A stretch of DNA of 64,000 nt from Tragulus kanchil (Eukaryota; Chordata; Mammalia; Artiodactyla; Tragulidae): assembly GCA_022376925.1 (NCBI GenBank), contig JAIOJX010000004.1, forward strand, positions 121,607,123 to 121,671,122, in the 5' to 3' direction. A program made the translations under genes and the position numbers. The notes beneath the pieces were generated by a model that was not told the origin of the DNA, did no database searches, and was given only the letters and a program-made list of their open reading frames with translations. Positions 35,836 to 47,600 of the stretch are shown here, one piece after another. Position 1 is the stretch's first letter, and each line of letters opens with the position of its first letter.

Positions 35836-38041
35836 GGCGCAAGCCACTTGGGAAAAGCAATGATGTGCTTTGAATATTTGGCTCAAAGTACCACTTAAGA
35901 TAATTTATCTCATTTTATCCTACTTATAAAATTCAGATTAGGAAAACAGAATCATGATGTTTAAAGTATAAACACACTCTAATCTCAAAATAGGCATTCA
36001 AAGTCATATATAAGAAGTTTTCTCTTCTATGCTATATTGTACTTACTGTTTTCATTTTAGTATTGCTAATGTACTGCAGAAAAATATGGACCATTGGACT
36101 CTCCTTGTTTTTCTGGCAGCTTTGTACACGAATACATGATAAGTCATTTTTTGCTTTGAGCCCAGGCATCTGAGATGCTTGTGAGTTCTCTACTTTCATA
36201 GTAAATGGTATTATTTTAATGTATCACTAGATTATAAATACATACCAGAATAAACCACACTTTTGAGTCCTCAGCATATTTCCTAGTCTACTTGATTCTA
36301 TTCATAGCAGATCCTTGTAAGTTGTTTTCTTTCTATTCAATCTTTTATTATGTCTATAACAAAGGCATTATTATTCCATGTAAAAAAGAATGTACTTTGA
36401 CTTTTCGGTAAACACCCCTTTTAGATCATTTGTAGTGTTAGTTTGGGGGCCACATATATAAGAGTCTTTTGGTAGGATGAGGTTTTGCACATGCTGAGGA
36501 GGCAATAGCTCTGCTTCTGGAATCAATTTTTTCCTTCCCCTCATTTTTCCAACTCTAAATACAGTGAAATAAATGTTCTTGCAAGTCCTGTTTGCCTATT
36601 TATGCCATTGAGATCACAGTTGCGCCCTATATAGACACATGATTTGGAGACGGGTACATGCAAAGAGGATGAAGTCACTGTCTCTTCAAGATCTGAGTTT
36701 ACATCAACACTGCCTAGCCAGATAGCCTAATGAATGGAAAAGGAAACTAACCCTACAACGGCAGTGAATCATGAAAGCTAATAAAACCAAGATCTGACCA
36801 AAGCTTCATCTGGGAGTGAAGTTTTAAGGAGCAGTCCGGAAGTGCATTAATTAGTGCATTCTTTAAATTCGATCAAATTTTCAGGAATGGAGAGGAAATT
36901 AAATCTTTAAATTCTGATCATCAATTTCCTAGGGGAGATTGTAACAGCTTTACCTCCCACCCTTTTATGACACTTAGAGCTGGATGATTAGCATCCTCTT
37001 GTTAAAGCATTAGTGGCGCAAGCCACTTGGGAAAAGCAATGATGTGCTTTGAATATTTGGCTCAAAGTACCACTTAAGATAATTTATCTCATTTTATCCT
37101 ACTTATAAAATTCAGATTAGGAAAACAGAATCATGATGTTTAAAGTATAAACACACTCTAATCTCAAAATAGGCATTCAAAGTCATATATAAGAAGTTTT
37201 CTCTTCTATGCTATATTGTACTTACTGTTTTCATTTTAGTATTGCTAATGTACTGCAGAAAAATATGGACCATTGGACTCTCCTTGTTTTTCTGGCAGCT
37301 TTGTACACGAATACATGATAAGTCATTTTTTGCTTTGAGCCCAGGCATCTGAGATGCTTGTGAGTTCTCTACTTTCATAGTAAATGGTATTATTTTAATG
37401 TATCACTAGATTATAAATACATACCAGAATAAACCACACTTTTGAGTCCTCAGCATATTTCCTAGTCTACTTGATTCTATTCATAGCAGATCCTTGTAAG
37501 TTGTTTTCTTTCTATTCAATCTTTTATTATGTCTATAACAAAGGCATTATTATTCCATGTAAAAAAGAATGTACTTTGACTTTTCGGTAAACACCCCTTT
37601 TAGATCATTTGTAGTGTTAGTTTGGGGGCCACATATATAAGAGTCTTTTGGTAGGATGAGGTTTTGCACATGCTGAGGAGGCAATAGCTCTGCTTCTGGA
37701 ATCAATTTTTTCCTTCCCCTCATTTTTCCAACTCTAAATACAGTGAAATAAATGTTCTTGCAAGTCCTGTTTGCCTATTTATGCCATTGAGATCACAGTT
37801 GCGCCCTATATAGACACATGATTTGGAGACGGGGTACATGCAAAGAGGATGAAGTCACTGTCTCTTCAAGATCTGAGTTTACATCAACACTGCCTAGCCA
37901 GATAGCCTAATGAATGGAAAAGGAAACTAACCCTACAACGGCAGTGAATCATGAAAGCTAATAAAACCAAGATCTGACCAAAGCTTCATCTGGGAGTGAA
38001 GTTTTAAGGAGCAGTCCGGAATGTGCATTAATTAGTGCATT
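35701..38041. repeat. D13: tandem direct duplication, offset 1179-1181
   Basis: Copy 1 is about 35701-36860 and copy 2 about 36880-38041. The 19 bases between (36861-36879) match neither neighbour. One T is missing in copy 1 ('ccggaagtgc' versus 'ccggaatgtgc') and one G near 36652, both close to its end. The first ~135 bases also occur at 34646-34778. Confidence 0.97.
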
Positions 38042-41000
38042 GTTAACATCTTACATGTGTTTTGGAGAAGAGATAGTGTGACTCAGGGCAGGCAGTAGCC
38101 GAACCAGTAGCCCTGAGTTTTATCCATCACAGATTTAGTATTAAAATGCCAGCTGCATTATAACTTTTCTAATGCAACAAATTCCCTCACCCAACCTGGT
38201 GCTACAACCAAACATACTACCACTATTAGAGATGTAATATTACATGAAGACCCGGGTCTATTTGGACACCTTCTGGACAGGATGAAAAATTTGGATACAT
38301 CTATGAGTTGATGTTTACAACTCTGCAATGACAATGAACAAAATTTGAGGACTCTTAAGGTCTTCATTTACAATTAGACTTAAAAACAAATTAATCATAA
38401 TTGTCTTTTAGTATGAGGTAGTTGGAGTCAGGGAAGATATATTAAACATAGTACAGGATATATTAAACTTATATTTAATAAACACATCTAATTAAGAATG
38501 TATCTTCTTTAGCCATTCTGAGAAATACCATTCATTACAATATTTAGGTATACATGCATGCTAGACAAAAACATGTAACACCTGAGAGCATCAACATTTA
38601 ACATGTTATCCACTAAGAGTTTTACCTGAAAAGTTTTAAATGTTACTAGAGATGCAGTTTAAGGACCTTGTATGCTTTTTGTTAAGCAGTATGTTTTCTC
38701 TTTTCTTCTTCTTTGTGTGTGTGTATTCTCCAAAGAAAAGGAAACTTTCCAACACTCAGTAAGTAAGGTGGATTCAACATACTCTAAATCATCTAACCTA
38801 AGCAACATATCCCAGAGCTTGTTATTCACCATCTCATTCACTTAATCTTATTGCTCCAATATGAGAGACGTGAAATAAATGTTCTTGCAAGTCCTGTTTG
38901 CCTATTTATGCATTAGCAAGTTGCCCTATATAGACACATGATTTGGAGACGGGTACATGCAAAGAGGATGAAGTCACTGTCTCTTCAAGATCTGAGTTTA
39001 CATCAACACTGCCTAGCCAGATAGCCTAATGAATGGAAAAGGAAACTAACCCTACAACGGCAGTGAATCATGAAAGCTAATAAAACCAAGATCTGACCAA
39101 AGCTTCATCTGGGAGTGAAGTTTTAAGGAGCAGTCCGGAATGTGCATTAATTAGTGCATTGTTAACATCTTACATGTGTTTTGGAGAAGAGATAGTGTGA
39201 CTCAGGGCAGGCAGTAGCCGAACCAGTAGCCCTGAGTTTTATCCATCACAGATTTAGTATTAAAATGCCAGCTGCATTATAACTTTTCTAATGCAACAAA
39301 TTCCCTCACCCAACCTGGTGCTACAACCAAACATACTACCACTATTAGAGATGTAATATTACATGAAGACCCGGGTCTATTTGGACACCTTCTGGACAGG
39401 ATGAAAAATTTGGATACATCTATGAGTTGATGTTTACAACTCTGCAATGACAATGAACAAAATTTGAGGACTCTTAAGGTCTTCATTTACAATTAGACTT
39501 AAAAACAAATTAATCATAATTGTCTTTTAGTATGAGGTAGTTGGAGTCAGGGAAGATATATTAAACATAGTACAGGATATATTAAACTTATATTTAATAA
39601 ACACATCTAATTAAGAATGTATCTTCTTTAGCCATTCTGAGAAATACCATTCATTACAATATTTAGGTATACATGCATGCTAGACAAAAACATGTAACAC
39701 CTGAGAGCATCAACATTTAACATGTTATCCACTAAGAGTTTTACCTGAAAAGTTTTAAATGTTACTAGAGATGCAGTTTAAGGACCTTGTATGCTTTTTG
39801 TTAAGCAGTATGTTTTTTCTCTTTTCTTCTTCTTTGTGTGTGTGTGTATTCTCCAAAGAAAAGGAAACTTTCCAACACTCAGTAAGTAAGGTGGATTCAA
39901 CATACTCTAAATCATCTAACCTAAGCAACATATCCCAGAGAGCTTGTTATTCACCATCTCATTCACTTAATCTTATTGCTCCAATATGAGAGACACAGAT
40001 AGAGGGGGAAAATCCTCAAATTATTTATGGAATAAGTACATTTGTTACGACTTTATTTTATTTCAGAAATGGAAACATACGAGCTGGTTGGATAAACTAG
40101 AAGTATCATTAGAAGTTCAAATGCATCCTAGCAAGGAAAATGAACCTTTTTCTTCATGATAAATTACTGAGTTCTCTCCCCCAATGATGACTTAGTAGAC
40201 AGCTCACTTAATTCTAAAGCTAATGGGAAGAGACTGAAGAGCCTCCACAAATCCTCTACTCCCCAGCTTCTTCTGCTGAAGAAAAATTTTCCAAATACAT
40301 CCAATTTTACAAACAGAATCTTCCAATTAGAAGGTATCTGAGAAGCTCTCATTATGATATTTGGAAAGTACACTCAGGATTTCTATTATTTCTACCTAAT
40401 TACCAAAGGATTTGAGGTAATTGAAAACAAAATGCAAATGCAAAAAAAAAAAAAACTAAAATAAGGAAACAAAAACATATAGGAATTATATAATAAGGGC
40501 TTAGTTGCAATAATTTTATTAGAAAATATTCTTGGGCTTGCTATTGAACATAACACTTAGTTCTAAGCTTATTAAAATGTAAAGAAAACACAGAACAAAG
40601 CATATACCTCTCAACAAAAAAACCAAAGTAAAACAAACGGAACAAAAACTGATAAACACCACCACAACATCAATAAGAGAGAGGTCACCTGGACAATAAG
40701 TGCATTTCTTGGTACAGGATTTTATTGTGGATACTGAAGAGAGAGGATAGATTACAGACATGGGAACTATTGATAAGTGAGAAGAGAATTGACCAGACAC
40801 TGTTCTAGATACTTTATCATAACAATCTAATTTATAATCATCACAAGATCTCTATGAAGTGAAGTTTTGGCAGTTTAAGGACCTTGTATGCTTTTGTTAA
40901 GCAGTATGTTTTCTCTTTTCTTCTTCTTTGTGTGTGTGTATTCTCCAAAGAAAAGGAAACTTTCCAACACTCAGTAAGTCAGGTGGATTCAACATACTCT

Positions 41001-41885
41001 AAATCATCTAACCTAAGCAACATATCCCAGAGAGCTTGTTATTCACCATCTCATTCACTTAATCTTATTGCTCCAATATGAGAGACACAGATAGAGGGGG
41101 AAAATCCTCAAATTATTTATGGAATAAGTACATTTGTTACGACTTTATTTTATTTCAGAAATGGAAACATACGAGCTGGTTGGATAAACTAGAAGTATCA
41201 TTAGAAGTTCAAATGCATCCTAGCAAGGAAAATGAACCTTTTTCTTCATGATAAATTACTGAGTTCTCTCCCCCAATGATGACTTAGTAGACAGCTCACT
41301 TAATTCTAAAGCTAATGGGAAGAGACTGAAGAGCCTCCACAAATCCTCTACTCCCCAGCTTCTTCTGCTGAAGAAAAATTTTCCAAATACATCCAATTTT
41401 ACAAACAGAATCTTCCAATTAGAAGGTATCTGAGAAGCTCTCATTATGATATTTGGAAAGTACACTCAGGATTTCTATTATTTCTACCTAATTACCAAAG
41501 GATTTGAGGTAATTGAAAACAAAATGCAAATGCAAAAAAAAAAAAAACTAAAATAAGGAAACAAAAACATATAGGAATTATATAATAAGGGCTTAGTTGC
41601 AATAATTTTATTAGAAAATATTCTTGGGCTTGCTATTGAACATAACACTTAGTTCTAAGCTTATTAAAATGTAAAGAAAACACAGAACAAAGCATATACC
41701 TCTCAACAAAAAAACCAAAGTAAAACAAACGGAACAAAAACTGATAAACACCACCACAACATCAATAAGAGAGAGGTCACCTGGACAATAAGTGCATTTC
41801 TTGGTACAGGATTTTATTGTGGATACTGAAGAGAGAGGATAGATTACAGACATGGGAACTATTGATAAGTGAGAAGAGAGAATTG
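35836..41885. other. Long repeat-poor non-coding stretch
   Basis: Apart from D13-D15, no SINE, LINE or gene is recognised over about 6 kb (roughly 2.7 kb after collapsing). Frames at 38158-38367, 38659-38841, 40164-40373 and 40519-40800 and their duplicates have no known domain. An A-run lies at about 40440-40455. Confidence 0.5.
37743..39994. repeat. D14: tandem direct duplication, offset 1125-1127
   Basis: Copy 1 is 37743-38869 and copy 2 38870-39994, exactly abutting at 'gagagac|gtgaaat'. Copy 2 is damaged within its first 60 bases ('tatgcattagcaagttgccc' versus the longer 37780-37805). Copy 1 lacks 'ag' near its end ('cccagagcttg' versus 'cccagagagcttg'). The GT run near 38716/39836 also differs in length. 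Confidence 0.97.
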
Positions 41886-41956
41886 ACCAGACACTGTTCT
41901 AGATACTTTATCATAACAATCTAATTTATAATCATCACAAGATCTCTATGAAGTGA
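39773..41956. repeat. D15: tandem direct duplication, offset 1092-1097
   Basis: Copy 1 is about 39773-40862 and copy 2 about 40870-41956. Differences: T-run lengths, GT-run length and one substitution (agtaagta / agtaagtc) within ~110 bases of the copy 2 start, and a missing 'ga' (gagaagagaattg) near the copy 1 end. The first part also occurs at 38655-38869. Confidence 0.97.
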
Positions 41957-42010
41957 GTAGTATTACCTCCATAAGAATAATGAAAAGACTAAGGTTATGT
42001 GGCTTCATTC
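41888..42010 (-). mobile_element. MIR SINE fragment
   Basis: On + antisense MIR: 'cagacactgttctagatact', 'ttatcataacaatctaattt', 'tctatgaagtgagtagtatt' and 'aaaagactaaggttatgtgg'. A truncated duplicate at about 40795-40862 ends at the D15 junction. Confidence 0.7.
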
Positions 42011-42123
42011 TACCACAAATGCCACTATGTCACATTAAGGGAAATGTTTTTGTTTTTTCTTTTTTGAACTCCAAAACGTTTTTTTTTTTTTTTTTCCTAA
42101 GAAAGTTTCTCTCATCCATTCTT

Positions 42124-42156
42124 TTTTTTTTTTTTCTTTTTTAAAGTTTTATTTTT

Positions 42157-42187
<31 letters not shown>

Positions 42188-42458
42188 GAGGGGAGCAGGC
42201 GGGCCACTTTTATTGGTCTTTCATTTGTCCATTTTCATTCATCTTTGTTCTTTGGCTCCTGTGGGCCTCACATCGAGGTGACTTCTGTTGTCACAGAGCA
42301 CCGGCTCTGAGCGCAGGCGCTCCAGAGCTCCGGCTCGGCAATCAGACACATCGGTCCAGCCACTCCGCGGCACGTGGAATCTTCCCAGGTCAGGGATCGA
42401 ACCGGCGCCCCTTGCACTGCAAGGCGGTGTCCTTACCCACTGGACCACCAGGGAAGCC
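42124..42458 (-). mobile_element. Young tRNA-derived SINE, family not identified (copy 2 of 5)
   Basis: Same family as 28138-28455, reversed: complement of the head ends at 42458 ('ccaccagggaagcc') and the B-box complement 'gggatcgaacc' lies at about 42393-42403. The 3' end shows as a T-rich run followed by about 22 consecutive G (42167-42188). A perfect 15-bp target-site duplication 'ctctcatccattctt' flanks it (42109-42123 and 42459-42473). Frames at 42239-42469 and 42288-42806 are read-through. Confidence 0.9.
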
Positions 42459-42511
42459 CTCTCATCCATTCTTGTGACAAGCCTAAGTAAGAAGTCTGAA
42501 AGTTTTATTTT

Positions 42512-42802
42512 ATTTATTTATTTATTTATGGGGGCGCTTGGGGAGGGGGGGAGGGCGGGCCACTTCTATTTGTCTTTCATTATCTATGTTTCATCCATCT
42601 TTGTTCTTGGTTCCGTGTGGGCCTCCCATCGCAGTGGCCTCTGCTGTTGCAGAGCACCGGCTCTGGGCGCATGCGTTCCAGAGCTTGGACACATCGGTCC
42701 AGCTGCTCCACAGCATGCGGGATCTCCCCAGGCCAGGGGATCGATCCGGCACCCCTTGCACTGCAAGGGGGTGTCCGTACCCACTGGACCACCAGGGCAT
42801 CC
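42512..42802 (-). mobile_element. Young tRNA-derived SINE, family not identified (copy 3 of 5)
   Basis: Same family and orientation as its neighbour, starting only about 50 bases away. Flanked by 'ctgaaagttttatttt' at 42496-42511 and 42803-42818, a 16-bp target-site duplication. The 3' tail is (TTTA)n next to a shorter G-rich run (42530-42558). The B-box complement 'gggatcgatcc' covers about 42737-42747. Several overlapping frames here (42538-42939, 42580-42870 and others) are read-through. Confidence 0.9.
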
Positions 42803-42829
42803 CTGAAAGTTTTATTTTTAATAGTAACA

Positions 42830-42990
42830 AAATGACTAACATATTTCTTGAGCACATAATACACATTCACTCATTTAAACCTCAGAAAAACCCTTATGGT
42901 AAATACTATCAATATCCCTACTTTAACGGTGAGGACTAGAAGTCACAGAGACTTGGATTGGGTTCCCATAATTGCAGAACATAGTAATTT
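42830..42990 (-). mobile_element. MIR SINE fragment
   Basis: On + antisense MIR: 'acatatttcttgagcacata', 'cactcatttaaacctcagaa', 'cttatggtaaatactatcaa' and 'gactagaagtcacagagact'. It covers the same MIR region as 41888-42010, so it is a second insertion, not a split half. Confidence 0.65.
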
Positions 42991-43850
42991 CCTGGGCAAT
43001 AATCAAATAATATACTCCTGGTGATCTGAATTAATGCAGGAGCGGATCTTAGAATACCTTGGCACTTGAGACTACTGATTTCAAAAATCAGTTATCCCAA
43101 TCAAAGGTCTGTTAGGAGCTTGCTAAGAGTCATGTTGAGTTCCTGAAATGCACAGTTGATATTTTGTTTCCAAACCTAAAGAGCCTGGCCTATACCTCCA
43201 TCCAGTAAAGGGTCATGCCACGTTTACATTGTTGAGTGGAGGCATGGCGTGTCAGGTTTGTTTCCTCCGTGGCAGTTTTTGCATTGTATACAATTAGTCC
43301 TTTCACTGGACTCTTGAGTTCTGACAATACATTCCAACACACCCAGCACCTATGCATCAAAAGCTTCAGAAGAGTGCCTTAAAGCTAAAGCTCTCACCCT
43401 AAGTGGGTCAGTAGCATGTTATTCTCTTGGTCAAGCCCAATTGTGGCCAGTGTTGAATGACCCTTATGTACCCATGTATCAGTGTATCACAAATGCACTC
43501 CTCTTACATGAACTCCTTAGCCTGAGAAGGAATCACTATTAATAAAATAATTGATGATTCTATAAATATTCACTAGTTTCAAAATTTTTATTACTAAGTT
43601 AGTATTAAAACATAGTTTTCCTAGTTGGAAAATTCATTCCTTAAAGGAAAAGACATAAATCACACACACTAATGTAAAAAAAGACATAAATCAATAAATA
43701 TTTAGCTCTAGATTATGTATGTGTGTCAATGATGTGTGTGTTGAAGAAAGGAATATACCCATTGGGCATCTTTTGGCATAAATTATTAAGTTGAATCATG
43801 TATTATTGCTCCAAATCTTACGTACAAAAATTGAAATTTATATTATTCAA
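42991..43850. other. Non-coding sequence, nothing recognised
   Basis: Unique DNA leading into D16. No repeat family or gene recognised. Confidence 0.45.
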
Positions 43851-44067
43851 CCTGAAAGTGCAAGTGTTAGTCACTCAGTCATGTCCAACTCTCTGTGACC
43901 CCATGGTCTGTAGCCAGCCAGGCTCCTCTGTCCACAGAATTCTCGAGACAAAGAGTACTGGAGTGGGTAGCCACTTCTCCAGCGGATCTTCCCAACCCAA
44001 GGATTGAATCTGGGTTTCCTGCATTCCAGGCAGACTGTTCACCATCTGAACTGCCAGGGAAGCCTTT
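43851..44067 (-). mobile_element. Bov-tA SINE, full length
   Basis: Reversed copy: 'tagtcactcagtcatgtcca', 'gaccccatggtctgtagcca', 'gagtactggagtgggtagcc', 'caaggattgaatctgggttt' and the head complement 'gaactgccagggaagcc'. Confidence 0.93.
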
Positions 44068-45019
44068 ATTCTGTCTAGTACCTCCAAAACACCAGACTAT
44101 TAATAGTAGCTAAATATGAATAGAAACAGTATAGAAATTTAGCCATTTGTAACCTGGAAGCCTGCCTTTCTCAAAAAGGTAAGATTCCAATGATGAGCTG
44201 GCCTGGACTTTACATACTTCTGGTTTTCAGAATGGAAGCACACATTCCAGCATGTATCTCTGTTTAATTAAGTACACATGCTATTTGTGATTCTCTAATT
44301 CAAGTTTTAACTGTAGTTCTCAATTCTTCAAAGGTTTTCATTTTAAATACTTGGAAAGTCACCTAGCTTTGAAAACAAGGGTCATGCCACGTTTACATTG
44401 TTGAGTGGAGGCATGGCGTGTCAGGTTTGTTTCCTCCGTGGCAGTTTTTGCATTGTATACAATTAGTCCTTTCACTGGACTCTTGAGTTCTGACAATACA
44501 TTCCAACACACCCAGCACCTATGCATCAAAAGCTTCAGAAGAGTGCCTTAAAGCTAAAGCTCTCACCCTAAGTGGGTCAGTAGCATGTTATTCTCTTGGT
44601 CAAGCCCAATTGTGGCCAGTGTTGAATGACCCTTATGTACCCATGTATCAGTGTATCACAAATGCACTCCTCTTACATGAACTCCTTAGCCTGAGAAGGA
44701 ATCACTATTAATAAAATAATTGATGATTCTATAAATATTCACTAGTTTCAAAATTTTTATTACTAAGTTAGTATTAAAACATAGTTTTCCTAGTTGGAAA
44801 ATTCATTCCTTAAAGGAAAAGACATAAATCACACACACTAATGTAAAAAAAGACATAAATCAATAAATATTTAGCTCTAGATTATGTATGTGTGTCAATG
44901 ATGTGTGTGTTGAAGAAAGGAATATACCCATTGGGCATCTTTTGGCATAAATTATTAAGTTGAATCATGTATTATTGCTCCAAATCTTACGTACAAAAAT
45001 TGAAATTTATATTATTCAA

Positions 45020-45236
45020 CCTGAAAGTGCAAGTGTTAGTCACTCAGTCATGTCCAACTCTCTGTGACCCCATGGTCTGTAGCCAGCCAGGCTCCTCTGT
45101 CCACAGAATTCTCGAGACAAAGAGTACTGGAGTGGGTAGCCACTTCTCCAGCGGATCTTCCCAACCCAAGGATTGAATCTGGGTTTCCTGCATTCCAGGC
45201 AGACTGTTCACCATCTGAACTGCCAGGGAAGCCTTT
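45020..45236 (-). mobile_element. Bov-tA SINE, duplicate through D16
   Basis: Same as 43851-44067 at offset 1169. A remnant of the same head also starts D17 copy 2 at 46424-46441. Confidence 0.93.
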
Positions 45237-47600
45237 ATTCTGTCTAGTACCTCCAAAACACCAGACTATTAATAGTAGCTAAATATGAATAGAAACAGTA
45301 TAGAAATTTAGCCATTTGTAACCTGGAAGCCTGCCTTTCTCAAAAAGGTAAGATTCCAATGATGAGCTGGCCTGGACTTTACATACTTCTGGTTTTCAGA
45401 ATGGAAGCACACATTCCAGCATGTATCTCTGTTTAATTAAGTACACATGCTATTTGTGATTCTCTAATTCAAGTTTTAACTGTAGTTCTCAATTCTTCAA
45501 AGGTTTTCATTTTTAAATACTTGGAAAGTCACCTAGCTTTGAAAACAAGTTTAGATCATATCAAATGGAATAAATCAGAGACTATCTTTAACTTAGCATA
45601 GCCTCTAAGCATTCAAATAGAAGAACATATTACTGATACATCTGTTGTCCATCTGTCTGTCTCTCAAACTAATCTATCAGTGGATGATAAATTAAGCCAT
45701 TGTTTTATGTAAGAATACTGGTAGACACAATCATGTCTTTAAAGCATGGCCTGTGCAGCTAATCAGTGTACTTGGAATCAGTGAATAAAATCTCATGTGA
45801 TAGATTATTATCTTCTCTCAAGATGAAGAGATTGAGTATTTAAAATTAAAGAGAATTCAAATTTCAGCATGGGTGAAATTGAACTAGCTTTTTAAAAATT
45901 AATTTAATAACCTGAGTATGCAATCTAACCTGAGAGGATTGATTTCAACAAATGAATATTTACTTAAGTACTTTTAAATTCTTAGAGGCATGTATTACAC
46001 ATAATGGTTTTCATTTAGCATTATTTTCTAAGTTACCTAATGATGCAAATGTAAACAAGTTTTCTCAGCATGTAAGGACCATGTTTCATTCTCCTAAATG
46101 AAAAAAATACCTCACTGCCATCTAAAGCATGAATCAAAACCAAGAATGACTATAGTTATATGATAAGCTCTTCCAGTATCTAAACACAGATCTTAAGTAT
46201 CTAAACTTAGATATGTATTTTTTTTTCATATAATGAACCATGGTTAGAATAAAAATAGCCTTCTTTCAAAAATTAATATTGATGATTTTAAAGTGCATAT
46301 ATTTCTTATTTATATTTTAAGAGCATGTATATATTATATATCCTGACTTTTGTGTTACACATATGTGTTGTTCATATTTTTATATATACACATGATTTTC
46401 TTACTGCTAATGTTTTACATAGGTGAACTGCCAGGAAGCCTTTATTCTGTCTAGTACCTCCAAAACACCAGACTTTAATATCAAAATGCTGGCCATTTGT
46501 AACCTGGAAGCCTGCCTTTCTCAAAAAGGTAAGATTCCAATGATGAGCTGGCCTGGACTTTACATACTTCTGGTTTTCAGAATGGAAGCACACATTCCAG
46601 CATGTATCTCTGTTTAATTAAGTACACATGCTATTTGTGATTCTCTAATTCAAGTTTTAACTGTAGTTCTCAATTCTTCAAAGGTTTTCATTTTAAATAC
46701 TTGGAAAGTCACCTAGCTTTGAAAACAAGTTTAGATCATATCAAATGGAATAAATCAGAGACTATCTTTAACTTAGCATAGCCTCTAAGCATTCAAATAG
46801 AAGAACATATTACTGATACATCTGTTGTCCATCTGTCTGTCTCTCAAACTAATCTATCAGTGGATGATAAATTAAGCCATTGTTTTATGTAAGAATACTG
46901 GTAGACACAATCATGTCTTTAAAGCATGGCCTGTGCAGCTAATCAGTGTACTTGGAATCAGTGAATAAAATCTCATGTGATAGATTATTATCTTCTCTCA
47001 AGATGAAGAGATTGAGTATTTAAAATTAAAGAGAATTCAAATTTCAGCATGGGTGAAATTGAACTAGCTTTTTAAAAATTAATTTAATAACCTGAGTATG
47101 CAATCTAACCTGAGAGGATTGATTTCAACAAATGAATATTTACTTAAGTACTTTTAAATTCTTAGAGGCATGTATTACACATAATGGTTTTCATTTAGCA
47201 TTATTTTCTAAGTTACCTAATGATGCAAATGTAAACAAGTTTTCTCAGCATGTAAGGACCATGTTTCATTCTCCTAAATGAAAAAAATACCTCACTGCCA
47301 TCTAAAGCATGAATCAAAACCAAGAATGACTATAGTTATATGATAAGCTCTTCCAGTATCTAAACACAGATCTTAAGTATCTAAACTTAGATATGTATTT
47401 TTTTTTCATATAATGAACCATGGTTAGAATAAAAATAGCCTTCTTTCAAAAATTAATATTGATGATTTTAAAGTGCATATATTTCTTATTTATATTTTAA
47501 GAGCATGTATATATTATATATCCTGACTTTTGTGTTACACATATGTGTTGTTCATATTTTTATATATACACATGATTTTCTTACTGCTAATGTTTTACAT
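45216..47600. repeat. D17: tandem direct duplication, offset 1180-1208
   Basis: Copy 1 is about 45216-46420 and copy 2 about 46424-47600. Copy 2 lost about 27 bases within its first 75 (46473-46493 replaces 45267-45314) and one G in the Bov-tA head ('gccaggaagcc'). After that the copies agree. The frame at 46423-46617 begins at the junction and is chimeric. Confidence 0.97.

Larger units (their letters stand above)
43208..45549. repeat. D16: tandem direct duplication, offset 1169-1170
   Basis: Copy 1 is about 43208-44379 and copy 2 about 44377-45549, sharing 'aag' at the junction. The only difference noticed is one T in a T-run ('ttcattttaaat' versus 'ttcatttttaaat') near the end. It repeats a complete Bov-tA. 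Confidence 0.97.

Noticed and set aside
42288..42939. Several overlapping open frames of 130-170 codons on both strands
   Set aside because: They lie in GC-richer young SINE copies. Similar Pro/Gly/Ala/Arg-rich translations occur at every copy (28 kb, 52 kb, 62 kb), so they are SINE read-through.
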